This document shows positions 24,962-34,269 of a DNA stretch of 64,000 nt, in pieces. How positions within the stretch are numbered: the stretch's first letter is position 1; each line of letters begins with the position of its first letter. A program made the position numbers and the translations under genes. This DNA comes from Agarophyton chilense (taxonomy: Eukaryota; Rhodophyta; Florideophyceae; Gracilariales; Gracilariaceae). The notes under the pieces were generated by a model, which worked only from the letters and a program-made list of their open reading frames with translations, was not told the DNA's origin and searched no databases. The stretch is from positions 2,976,001-3,040,000 of the forward strand of contig JARGXX010000068.1 in assembly GCA_030374765.1 (NCBI GenBank), given 5' to 3'.

Positions 24962-26026
24962 TCATTTTGTAACCGGGTTATCGTTAAAGGCCCCATACTC
25001 GCTCCAGCTACCATCGTATACTGCTGCATCTACACCCAGCTCATGAAGCGCGACGCAGAGTATTGCCGCGGTAACCCCACTTCCACAAGTAAGAGAGATC
25101 GGTTTCGTGATTCCGTCAATATCCAAACCAGCTTCCCTAAAGACTTGACGCAATTCTTCGGTGGTTTTCATTTTTCCTGAGGAGACGACTGTCGGACTTG
25201 GTACGTTAAAAGCGCCCGGCATGTGCCCACTAAGTAGACCGGGTCTTGGCTCTGCCCTTGTCCCGTCAAAGCGACCCTTTGATCGTGCATCTATGATGAC
25301 CCCTTTTTGTTCTCTGATTTGGCGGAGCATAAACTGCATGTCACGAACGAGATCTGCGTTTGTCTCTGAGACAAATGACGTTTCCAGGGCTACTTGCATG
25401 TCGTCAGGAGGCGAGCTTGTATCGAGGGGCAAATTCTGGCTTTCCCATTCCTTTAATCCACCATCCAATAAGTATGATTCTTGTTTTCCGTGAAGTCGGA
25501 ACATCCACCATGCGCGTGCCGCTCCAACAAATCCGGACTGGGCGTAGATGACGACCGGTTTTGTATTTGTTACACCTAGCTCAGTTGCTTTCGCGGCAAA
25601 TTCAGCTGGCTGTGGCAACATATGCGGAAACGTCGATGAAGTGTTACTCAAGCCTGGGGCGTCGATGTCGAAGAAGCGAGCACCGGGGATCCTCTTCTTT
25701 ATGAAATCATCAAATGGATTTCTCTTTTCAGATGGCATGTACCACGATGCGTCCAGGATACTTACATCCGTGAGCCGCGGGATCAGCCACTCAGGATCGA
25801 CTAAAGCTGAGCGTTGAGGAGATGAACTCATCGACACAGAAGAACGCGTGCTCGAACCAAAAGAGGGAGATGCACGTTTGGAGCCAAATCTGCTCACTAA
25901 ATGTTTTTCTTTGCACGCTAGGATGGGGTTTTGACGGAGGCAGGGTGGTGCGTAAGAATTTATCAAACTTAAGCGGGGACTTGAGATTCCTAAAAAACCT
26001 AACATTGCAGACGAATGGGAGAACAT
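24962..26026 (-). CDS. Two-domain rhodanese (thiosulfate/3-mercaptopyruvate sulfurtransferase)
   Basis: 354 residues from the ATG at 26026 (a further Met at 26005 is also possible). The first 75 residues are Ser/Pro/Arg-rich and look like an organelle targeting sequence. Two rhodanese domains follow. The N-terminal one carries SGFVGAARAWWMFR and lacks the active Cys, as usual. The C-terminal one has RPGLLSGHMPGAFNVP and the active loop CGSGVTA. The CGSGVTA loop fits 3-mercaptopyruvate sulfurtransferase or the dual-function plant enzymes, which move sulfane sulfur to thiols or cyanide. The gene converges on SPB4 with a 10-base gap, so their 3' untranslated regions must overlap. Confidence 0.9.
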   Translation of the reverse strand: MFSHSSAMLGFLGISSPRLSLINSYAPPCLRQNPILACKEKHLVSRFGSKRASPSFGSSTRSSVSMSSSPQRSALVDPEWLIPRLTDVSILDASWYMPSEKRNPFDDFIKKRIPGARFFDIDAPGLSNTSSTFPHMLPQPAEFAAKATELGVTNTKPVVIYAQSGFVGAARAWWMFRLHGKQESYLLDGGLKEWESQNLPLDTSSPPDDMQVALETSFVSETNADLVRDMQFMLRQIREQKGVIIDARSKGRFDGTRAEPRPGLLSGHMPGAFNVPSPTVVSSGKMKTTEELRQVFREAGLDIDGITKPISLTCGSGVTAAILCVALHELGVDAAVYDGSWSEYGAFNDNPVTK

Positions 26027-26384
26027 GCAAAAGTTCAGAGAGCAAAAGGGCAAAGCAATTGTTGATCGGGGGTAGACGGGATATCAGAGAGAAATCCGAG
26101 GCCGGGAGAATCAGCCGTGGAGATGCGTGAAATGAATTGTACTCTTAGCGACAAATTGCTGAGCTTGTTTCAAACCGCTCCCCGTTTGGAAGTGAAGGGT
26201 TTCTATTTTTTTCTTGGTCGAAAGAAGCAATATTGATCACAAAAAATCGAATGTTTACTTTGCTGAACAAGAACGACTTTCGCCAGCTTGAAGGATGCTT
26301 AGGTTGGCCGTGTCTGTCATCTTGGCGTTCCAAGGGGGGCATCAAACGTGGCTTCACAACCGCAATCATAGAGACTACAATGCA
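26027..26384. other. Intergenic
   Basis: 358 bases between the ligase stop and the rhodanese start, both on the minus strand. Nothing recognised; it should hold the rhodanese promoter. Confidence 0.4.
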
Positions 26385-27869
26385 TCACAAGCGAGCCGGG
26401 GGTTTGTCAACTATAAACAATCTACGCACTTCAGCGCGCATAAGCTTACCATTGGGATTCCTCGGTAAACGTCCGGCCACAAAAATTTGCTTAGGACACT
26501 TGTAGAGCGCCAAAGACTTTCTACAAACACCCATGAGTGTGTTGACTACCCTCGATACGTTCTCTTCCACCAACAAGACGACGGCAGCCACGACCGCTTC
26601 TCCCAAAATGCGGTGCGGTACGCCAACCACGGCGGCCTCCTTAACCGCAGGATGCGCAAGTAGTGTAGTTTCCACCTCTGCAGGCCACACGGTCTCTCCC
26701 GCCGATCGAATGGATTCAGCAACGCGCCCAAACACCTTGAAACTGCCGTCGCTGTTCTCCACGACGATATCGCCGGTGCGAAAGAATCCATCGCGAAAGT
26801 ATGCACTCTTACTCACATTGGGATAGCCATTAAAGACGGCAGAGCCACGCACCAACAGTTCACCTCTCTCACCCGGCTCACAGGAGCGGCCCGTTTCAAC
26901 ATTAACCACGCGAACGGCAAAATGCGGCGCAAGAAACGCAGGGTGCGGATGCTTCTGTAAAAGAATGGTGCTGGCGGTTTCGGACATTCCGTACGCACCA
27001 AGAAGGGCGGCGTTAGGACAGAGTCGCGACAAGGCAGAAATCAATTGTGGCTGGGCTCGAGCGCCGCCGTAGAGTATTACGCGAACGTGGGGAAGGGTGT
27101 TGTCGTTGGGTACGTCTACGAGCAGCTGAAGTGTGGCAGGCACGGCTACCAAATGAGTTGTTCCAGAGCGGTGTACGAGAGCCAACAAAGTCTTGGCGTG
27201 CGATGCATCGCTGACATGGAGTGAGGATGGGGGAAATACGTGGTGGGCATGTGAAAGGGTGGCGGCGTGACTGGACGAAAACCCTGAGAGGTGGTACAAG
27301 GGAGCGAGATGGAGGTAGACGGATGTAGGAGTTAGACGGAGTGCAAATTGTTTAAAGCGAGATTGAACATATATGTTTCGAAAGGTTAGTGGAACGGGCT
27401 TGGGCTTCGCTGATGTACCCGACGTGAAGAAGACGGCGCAGGTAGTCGATGAAATGGTATGAGGATGTATTTGGAGATTGGACGGAGAGAAGAAAGCTGA
27501 AGCGTCATCGCTTAGGAGTAAAACAGACGGTGCATCTCGAAGGGCAGCAAGAAGCGTTGATAGTTGCTGGTATTGGTGACGAGTAGTGATGAAAACAGAA
27601 GGCGGAAAGACTTGCAGTGCCTGACGTAATTCATTAAGATTCCAACGATCGTTAAGAAAAACGGGGGCGCATTGCAAGCGATGAAGAGCAAAACATGTGG
27701 AAAGGGCAATGCGAGAAGGCAGACGAAAGAGCGCAACTCGAAGACGAGTGTGACGATCATGAGGGGCGAAGAGAAACGATGCGAGCTGATGGCAGGCGTG
27801 ACGGACGGCGTTTTGCAGCGTTTGGATGGAGCCATCACAGCTGTGAAGAACGGCATGACTGCCGTGCAT
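26385..27869 (-). CDS. AMP-forming acyl-CoA ligase, probably o-succinylbenzoyl-CoA ligase-like
   Basis: 494 residues of the ANL superfamily. Visible motifs: FTSGTSAKPKPVPLT (ATP P-loop), HLAPLYHLSGFSS, a GAYGMSETAS motif, FRTGDIV, the hinge GRVAESIRSAGE, and LPRNPNGKLMR with the C-terminal catalytic Lys. The NIYVQS...YLHLAPLYH stretch resembles plant AAE14/MenE, which activates o-succinylbenzoate in phylloquinone synthesis; this sub-family call is inference. The C-terminus is ARL, a permitted PTS1 peroxisomal signal; plant AAE14 is also reported to have a peroxisomal form. The ATG at 27869 follows an in-frame TAG closely; an N-terminal segment of about 20 residues seen in relatives may be missing or sit on another exon. 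Confidence 0.72.
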   Translation of the reverse strand: MHGSHAVLHSCDGSIQTLQNAVRHACHQLASFLFAPHDRHTRLRVALFRLPSRIALSTCFALHRLQCAPVFLNDRWNLNELRQALQVFPPSVFITTRHQYQQLSTLLAALRDAPSVLLLSDDASAFFSPSNLQIHPHTISSTTCAVFFTSGTSAKPKPVPLTFRNIYVQSRFKQFALRLTPTSVYLHLAPLYHLSGFSSSHAATLSHAHHVFPPSSLHVSDASHAKTLLALVHRSGTTHLVAVPATLQLLVDVPNDNTLPHVRVILYGGARAQPQLISALSRLCPNAALLGAYGMSETASTILLQKHPHPAFLAPHFAVRVVNVETGRSCEPGERGELLVRGSAVFNGYPNVSKSAYFRDGFFRTGDIVVENSDGSFKVFGRVAESIRSAGETVWPAEVETTLLAHPAVKEAAVVGVPHRILGEAVVAAVVLLVEENVSRVVNTLMGVCRKSLALYKCPKQIFVAGRLPRNPNGKLMRAEVRRLFIVDKPPARL

Positions 27870-29069
27870 GCTTCTGGCGCGGGAAAGCTATCATTGAAGG
27901 AGAGTGGCGGCGGCCCATCGGCAGCAAGTTCACATCGCACTGCGTCGAACGCTAGTTGTAGCACTTCCTTCGTGGATACAAGACGGGCGCTGCTGCTACG
28001 CCGCGACGGGCTGCACGCGGCGATCTCCTGCGCCGCACACAGCTGTGTGATGTGCGAGCTGCGCGCGCATTACAGCTCGCAGAGCAGGCAGATGGCGCAC
28101 CATGTCAGGCGACATCATGACACTATATGTGTCATCAGTGCTACAACGCACGTGACGACCGCATGTCAAGCAACGACACGTCATTGCCCGTAACGCAGTT
28201 GGGCGGCGGTTAGCCAATGCGCCATGACGCAAAACACCGAAAAAGAATCATCAGCCACCTTCATGTAAAGTTATCTAGTTTAGGCGTGCACACCAAGTGC
28301 GCCTTCGTAGGAAGCGGCCCAATCCTGCTGCAGCCTTTTCTCGGTGGTGTCGCTCATCAACACAACTCGCCATGTGCTTGGTCGGCCGTCCCATGCTTGT
28401 TTGTCATGTGTGTCACGAGATCGCAACCCATTAGACAATCCACCGTTGGAGGACAATTGCTTTCTCCATCACCACCGCCTCTCATTGGATCCAACCATGC
28501 ACAGCACTGTTGTGCTGCCTTAACATCCCTTGTTCTGCACACCACCACTTGCTCTTGAGCCGTCACCCGATGAAAAGGGGGGCTTACTGCTGCACTGAGT
28601 TTTCAGGGCGTAGCCGCTGTCTGCACGACCTGTCTAACGATGCTGATCCAAATCAAACGGTAAACCGCTGAGCCCACTGCACGGCTCAAGCGCCATATAC
28701 CTACCTTTCTACCAGCTCAACACCCGTAGTGCACCAGCTTGTCGCAAACTAAAGCCTGTTCATGATGCATGCTCTTAACAATGCAAATGCGATACAACGT
28801 CAAGAACGTCTACTATCAAAACGAGTCACGTAAAAATACTCCGCAGTCCAGCAAAATGCTTTGGCCACATTTTTATTTGCAGCCCTAACTTGTTCTCTGG
28901 TGTTAATAAACAGCAGTCAGTAGTGTTTAATTCGGTATATGGCTCCGCCAGACACTTCCAAAGGTGCCCTTGTCAGCGATAATAGCAGTTAGTACAGGTA
29001 CAATTAGTTAGTCTAACTGTATAAAAGTGCACATCTTGCGGTGAATGAAGTCAGCAAACCGTCCCCACG
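27870..29069. other. Intergenic, no gene seen
   Basis: 1.2 kb between the ligase start and the stop of the membrane-protein gene. The first 350 bases are GC-rich with chance frames on both strands, probably the ligase promoter. The rest holds nothing I can name. Confidence 0.45.
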
Positions 29070-30458
29070 CTATGCAACCGTACTGATCGACGACGACGAT
29101 TCGCTCTCGTTGCCCACATAAAAGCGACGCCCCTTCACCCCCCTCCAAACAATCAAACTCCTGGCCACCTGCATTCCGAACAAGCTTGCGATGCCCGCCA
29201 CCGTCAGGCAGATCGAAAGCCCGAGAAAGCCGATGAATAACTCGTACACGCCTTGAATCGCGGCGTGTCCAGCCGGCGAGCACACGACGTCTTCCAGCTT
29301 TCCAGAAAACTCAATTTGCATTGAGCAGTTCAACGCGTCTTCCACGCGACTACCCGACCATTGAGCGGTCTCCGCAATGGTTTCCGCCGAGGTGTTGAGC
29401 AGCAATTTGACAGTGGAGGAGGCAAGCTCGCTCTGAAGCACCGAGTCGGCAGCAAGCTGAATTCGTTCCCGAACGCCCACAGCAGACGTTGCCGGACAGT
29501 CAAATCCGGACTGCAGCAGCGCGTTCGGTTCCGAGACAGCAGCGCCCAACAAAGCTTGGCGATACACGTGCATCATGTGACAAACGTCCGCCACTGTCAT
29601 ACCCACTGCGGCAGTGACGCCCACACACGCCCAGCAGAAAAACGATGGCAGCAAAAAGAACATGAGATGAGACAGAAAGCGAACGATGCGGCGGCGGTTC
29701 TGAAGGGTGAAAGCGTCGACAAGGAACAGGAGGAGCGGCGCCGAGGCGATGAGCAGAATGATGATGAGCAGAACGACATAAACCAGGTTGACGGCTCGTC
29801 GGACAACTCGCAAAACGTGGTCGATGGCGCTTACTAGCGACTGCAGGTTTGTGCGCAGTGGGTTGAGATTGGGATAGTTTTGGAGGGTGTACTGGTGCAT
29901 AGTGGAAAGCGACCGCGCGCCAAATTCAGGCAAAAACTGATTCATGGGATTGTCAGCACCAAATGCGCGCGAGGGGTCGAATTGGACGAGGCGTTGTCTA
30001 AAGAAAAGAGCGACGTCAACAAACGAGAAGCCCGACAGCGACAGGTTACCGGTGAGTGCCTGAATCAAGTCGACAGCATCCAACGAGGCAAACTGCAGGG
30101 AAGCATTTGCCAGCAACGTGAGGGAGGTGAAGGTGAAAATAAGAAACAGGATGAGCGACGAAAAGGCGCATTGCACCAAGGTAGCTGGGGTAGAGTGTGA
30201 CAAACGCTTAATTCGCGCATCGGTGGATTGGCGCCGACACGAGTAGCGCACAATCAAGTGCACCAGGGCGAGAAGCGTGAGGGCGACGGCGAAAAAGATA
30301 GGCAATAGGGCGGAAAGAGCGACGGGCGATAGATACGAGAAAGAGAACTGAAACTGTTTGGAAGCGGAGGGCCAACGCGGCAGGGAGCGGAAAAAGGCGA
30401 CCGCATTTGCCTGTGGCAGCACGACAGAGTAGTTGCGACCGGGTTGCAGAGTGGTCAT
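29070..30458 (-). CDS. Five-helix membrane protein, tweety/prominin-like layout
   Basis: 462 residues from the ATG at 30458; an in-frame upstream ATG at 30707 would add 83 residues but would leave only 15 bases to the upstream gene's stop. Hydrophobic segments: two near the N-terminus (SPVALSALLPIFFAVALTL and a segment around VQCAFSSLILFLIFTF), a long non-membrane loop with N-x-S sites, two close together in the middle (VYVVLLIIILLIASAPLLL and a segment with SFFCWACVGV), a Cys-containing loop, then a last helix and a short acidic Ser-rich tail. Two pairs plus one, with extracellular loops carrying Cys, resembles tweety/prominin-type proteins and a plant family of similar size. Function unknown. 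Confidence 0.6.
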   Translation of the reverse strand: MTTLQPGRNYSVVLPQANAVAFFRSLPRWPSASKQFQFSFSYLSPVALSALLPIFFAVALTLLALVHLIVRYSCRRQSTDARIKRLSHSTPATLVQCAFSSLILFLIFTFTSLTLLANASLQFASLDAVDLIQALTGNLSLSGFSFVDVALFFRQRLVQFDPSRAFGADNPMNQFLPEFGARSLSTMHQYTLQNYPNLNPLRTNLQSLVSAIDHVLRVVRRAVNLVYVVLLIIILLIASAPLLLFLVDAFTLQNRRRIVRFLSHLMFFLLPSFFCWACVGVTAAVGMTVADVCHMMHVYRQALLGAAVSEPNALLQSGFDCPATSAVGVRERIQLAADSVLQSELASSTVKLLLNTSAETIAETAQWSGSRVEDALNCSMQIEFSGKLEDVVCSPAGHAAIQGVYELFIGFLGLSICLTVAGIASLFGMQVARSLIVWRGVKGRRFYVGNESESSSSISTVA

Positions 30459-30722
30459 CGGGGGAGACGCAGCGGCGCAAAAGCAGCGCAGGCGAACGAG
30501 AGGAGAGAGGACGTGGGAAAGGAACGCGACAACGAGAGCGGAGGTGACGGACGAACCTGGAACGCGCAGGTGTGAGAGGTGAGGGGGGCTAACAATGGCT
30601 AACGCGCGACAGTGCGGAGGAGGACAGGCACTCGCACAGCGAGTGCAAAAGCGCGTGTAGCTACGAAGCGCGTGAGCGTATGTGCGTGACGCGTCGCCAC
30701 GGCACAACTGACGCGTGGCGGC

Positions 30723-32054
30723 TTACAGCGGCACGGCGCTGGGGCGCGTGTCAGGGGGGTGGACATTGGCGATGGGGTCTGCATCGGCGAGAATGTCAGC
30801 GTGGAGGTCAGCGTCGGGGAGATGGGCGGCGGGGTCTTCTTCGGCGGCGGCAGCAGCAGCAGCAAAGCGGTCAGCGAAGTGTGTGAATCGTCCAGCAGCA
30901 ATCGCGGCGCGCAGGTGATCAAACCAGCGCAGATACTGCCACATATTGTGTAGCGCGAGCAGCGAGGCGCCCATCATCTCGTGCACATCAAGCAGATGAT
31001 GCACATAACCGCGCGAGAAATGCGGGGATCCAGCACAGGCACCACAACCGCATCGGGCGGCAAGCGGGGCGGTGCTGCGTGCAAGGTCGCGAGCGTGCAG
31101 AGAGAGGGCGGGAAGGCTGTGCAGCAGACGGAGGGCACGACCGGCGGCGGCCATCTCAAAGGGGTAGTCGGCCTCAACGACGTCGACTCCGGCGGCGACG
31201 GCGCGCAACACCTCATGCGGGGCGCCGCTGCCGCCAAGCAGCAGGCGCGGCAGAGAGGTATGGGAGACGGCGTTGACACAGGCGGCGACGCACTCGAAGC
31301 GGCGCGTCGGCGACTCTCCAGCGTACAAGCCCTCAATGGCGAAGCCGGCGACGGCGGCAGGATGATGAGCATTTGCAGCGACGGCGGCGTCAGCGGCAGC
31401 AGCGGCCAGACGCTGTCTGGTGATCACGCAATCGGCGCCCTGAATGGAGAGCAGCGCGTGTGACGCGGCACGCTCGCGCGCAGCGCTCAAGAAGGCGTCC
31501 TGCAGGGTGAGGTGGCGCCGAGCGCGACGCTGCACGAGGCGCGGCGGCACAGCAGCGTGCAGCGGGAGAGCGTCCGAAAGCGAGACGCAGTAGTGGGTGC
31601 GCATAGCAAGGTGCAGCTCACAAAGCTCGTCGGCGGTGACGACGACGCGACGGCCCGAGTTGAAGGCGCTGATGACGGCGGGCTTTGAGCCCGGGGCGTC
31701 GGTGATGAGATCGTGTGACGGCACGGCGCGCATGGTGAGGAAGAGCACGCAAGAGTGGGCTGCGGTGGCGCGCGCGGCGCTGAGCGCCAGAAGTGGCAGC
31801 AAATGCGCGGCGTGCAGCGCGGCGTTTGAGTTGAGCGTGTGCCACTCGGGCGCCGGCAGCGAGTGCAGACGCGTGGTGCCGGGCGGCGTGCCCAGCGCGG
31901 CCAGCGGCGGCGGCAGCATGGGCAACTGTCCCTTGCGCGTCACCAGCAGCGGCGCCGGCGTCTGCTGTCGCGACGCCTTGGCGCCGTCGCCATCATGCTC
32001 GCCGCCATGCACCTCGTGTATGCGCGCCAGCTTTGCGCCGCCGCGCCGCATCAT
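30723..32054 (-). CDS. QTRT2: Queuine tRNA-ribosyltransferase accessory subunit QTRT2
   Basis: 443 residues from the ATG at 32054. The fold of tRNA-guanine transglycosylase is seen: TPAPLLVTRKGQLPML near the N-terminus, GFAIEGLYAGE, LLLGGSGAPHEVLRAVAAG, then VDVVEADYPFEMA, and the zinc site C-G-C-G-A-C with a His about 28 residues later in the LLALHN segment. The catalytic-Asp signature of the QTRT1 subunit is not seen, and the GxPHEVLRAV...D-x-x-E/D pattern is that of QTRT2 (QTRTD1). With QTRT1 it inserts queuine at G34 of GUN-anticodon tRNAs; eukaryotes take queuine from outside. The gene is extremely rich in GC and Ala codons, unlike most of its neighbours. Confidence 0.85.
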   Translation of the reverse strand: MMRRGGAKLARIHEVHGGEHDGDGAKASRQQTPAPLLVTRKGQLPMLPPPLAALGTPPGTTRLHSLPAPEWHTLNSNAALHAAHLLPLLALSAARATAAHSCVLFLTMRAVPSHDLITDAPGSKPAVISAFNSGRRVVVTADELCELHLAMRTHYCVSLSDALPLHAAVPPRLVQRRARRHLTLQDAFLSAARERAASHALLSIQGADCVITRQRLAAAAADAAVAANAHHPAAVAGFAIEGLYAGESPTRRFECVAACVNAVSHTSLPRLLLGGSGAPHEVLRAVAAGVDVVEADYPFEMAAAGRALRLLHSLPALSLHARDLARSTAPLAARCGCGACAGSPHFSRGYVHHLLDVHEMMGASLLALHNMWQYLRWFDHLRAAIAAGRFTHFADRFAAAAAAAEEDPAAHLPDADLHADILADADPIANVHPPDTRPSAVPL

Positions 32055-32354
32055 CGCCGCGCGCTCTCCTTCCCTCCCGCCCACCCGTCCCGCCCTCCCT
32101 ATCGCCCCGCTGCTCCCTCTTGTGACTCACCTCCGCGCCGACGGCCGCACCCGCCAAGTATATCACGTGGCACACGCTGACACGTTTCGAACAACAACAC
32201 GTGTCGTGCCATTCACGGCGCGTGCGCGAGTGCACGTGCCTGCCGCTGCAACCCGTGCGGTTTTACGCAGCGCACACGACGCGCACGCGGATGTGCAGGA
32301 CGCGCGGCACGCAACCGCCCGCTCTCTTTCGCGCGCCATCGCCCGTCGCCCGCA
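32055..32354. promoter_or_regulatory. Divergent promoter, QTRT2 / O-mannosyltransferase
   Basis: 300 bases between two divergent starts, GC-rich with repeated CACGTG-type and GCGCAC words. No TATA box seen. Confidence 0.4.
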
Positions 32355-34074
32355 ATGAGCACCGCGCGCCACAGCGTGATCGCCACACTCATCCGCTTAC
32401 GTCTGCGTCTGCGCCGCGTGTATCGCTCCCTGTCGGTGCCTGCCGCGCCGCCGTCGCCGCCGCTGCCATCGCTGTCTCAGTCGCTGTCGCGCGCGCCGCC
32501 GCGTGGCTGTGCAGCGTTGCTGCCGCCCGCCCCACTCCATGTCACCCGTGTGGAGCGCTTCGTAGCGCCTGTGCTTTTCTTCGCCGCGCTGCTTGTGCGC
32601 GTCGTGCGCATCGCGTACCCTTCGAGCGTCGTCTTCGACGAAGTTCACTTTCTGCGCTTCACGGCCGCTTACTACTACCGTCGCTACTTTTTCGACATAC
32701 ACCCCCCGCTCGGAAAGCTTGTCTTTCTGCTCGTCACTTACTTGTTCTGCGGTGCCCCGCGTCTCACCTATGACAACAACGCCGAGCCCTTCGGGTCGCA
32801 GTCCTACGTGCCGCTGCGATTCACCAGTGCGCTTTTCGGCTCCGCCCTCCCGCCGCTCACCTTTCTCATCTGCCGCACCCTGGGCTTGTCGTTTCCAGCC
32901 AGCCTGCTCCCGGCCTTTGTGCACGTCTTCGAGCACCTCGCCGTCATTGAGAGTCGCCTGGTTCTGTGCGACCCGCAGCTTCTATGCTTCATGGCCCTCT
33001 GTCTGTTGTGCGCTTTGCGCATGTGGCGCGCCCCGTCGCCCCATCGCACACGCTGGGTGCTTGCCACCGCTCTGTCGGGCGCTGCCGCCCTCAGCGTCAA
33101 GTGGACCGCGCTCGTCACCCCGGCTTTGGTCGCTATCATCTCGCTCACAGCCCGCCCGTTCACCCCTACCCCGCTGGCTCCCACCCACATTCTTCTGGCT
33201 GCCTGTGTCGCCATCACCTTTTACACCGCTTTATTTTGGCTTCACTTTCGCATCCTTATCTTCAGTGGTGCGGGAGACCCCTTCATGAACATTTCCTTCC
33301 AACGCACCCTGCTCAATGGAACCCACTACGATGTAAACGCCACCCCGAATGCTTTTTGGACCAATTTCTTCTTTCTCAACCGTCAGATGTACAAGGCAAA
33401 CAAAGGCATCACCGTTCGTCATCACTGGGAGAGTAGATGGTGGCAGTGGGTCATCAACATGAGAGGCCTTTTGTTCTACAACGAACTCAATCCGCAAGCG
33501 CAATGGGCCAATGAAAGGATCTACGCCGTTGTCAACCCCGTTGTCACCATAGTCACCCTCTTGTGGCTCCTCGTGTTTCTCTTCATATCTTGCTCGCTCC
33601 TGGTGCGCAGAACGAAACCTTCTCGCAATCGCACCACCAATCGCAAATTACGCGCCTTTTTGGCGCGCGGCTGGATTTTCCTGGCGGCGTTTTTGTTCAA
33701 CTTGCTGCCGTATCTTGGTAAGCCTTTTTCCCCATTTTCTTCTTGTCCTTCATGTTGAGCACAACGTCAACAGACTGTCTTTCTAACGAGACACCATTTT
33801 TGTATCCCTTTTTTCGCCCATCCTTCAACGTCTTGCAGAGGTGGCCAGGTGCACTTTTCTGTACCATTATCTTCCTCCCCTCTTCTACGCCCTCCTGGGA
33901 ACTGCAAATTTGGTCGACCTTATTCCATCCCGTCGCATACAATGGTACGTGTCCGCCAGCGTTTGTGCGCTAGTCTTCGTCGCATTTTTGTATTGGAGCC
34001 CTTGGATATATGCCATACCTCTGCCAAAATCTGCTCATGCACGGCGACAGATATATGGCAAGCATTGGCAATAA
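32355..34074 (+). CDS. Protein O-mannosyltransferase (GT39) without MIR domain
   Basis: Two exons, 32355-33717 and 33839-34074, joined across a 121-base GT..AG intron (GTAAGC donor, TTGCAG acceptor); 532 residues. The junction reads NLLPYLEVARCTFLYHYLPP, as expected in the family. The catalytic acidic loop is in SSVVFDEVHFLRFTAAYYY with the DIHPPLGKL motif after it; many hydrophobic helices follow; HHWESRWWQWVINMRG and the C-terminal YWSPWIYAIPLP are family hallmarks. It moves mannose from dolichyl phosphate to Ser/Thr in the ER. Fungal and animal enzymes have a luminal MIR domain of about 200 residues after the SGAGDPFM motif; here the chain goes straight from FQRTLLNGT to the ESRWW region. 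The first 50 residues are Pro/Arg-rich and GC-biased. Confidence 0.88.
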
Positions 34075-34269
34075 CCACAACGGGATTTCTAAAACAAATC
34101 CCACGCATTTCTTTTTTTTTAATCTTCATCGTATATAACTGTTCACAAACTATAAACGACAGCTTCACAAATAGCGGATGCAGTAATGCAAAACAGTAGG
34201 CGCCAATTCTCTCCTTGATCCCAGCGGCTAAGACACCGTGTCCAGGGTGAAGAGCGTTTCAGCACTTCT

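Noticed and set aside
30974-32372. Long open frames antisense to QTRT2
   Set aside because: The region is so GC-rich that every frame is open; only the minus-strand QTRT2 frame shows family motifs.
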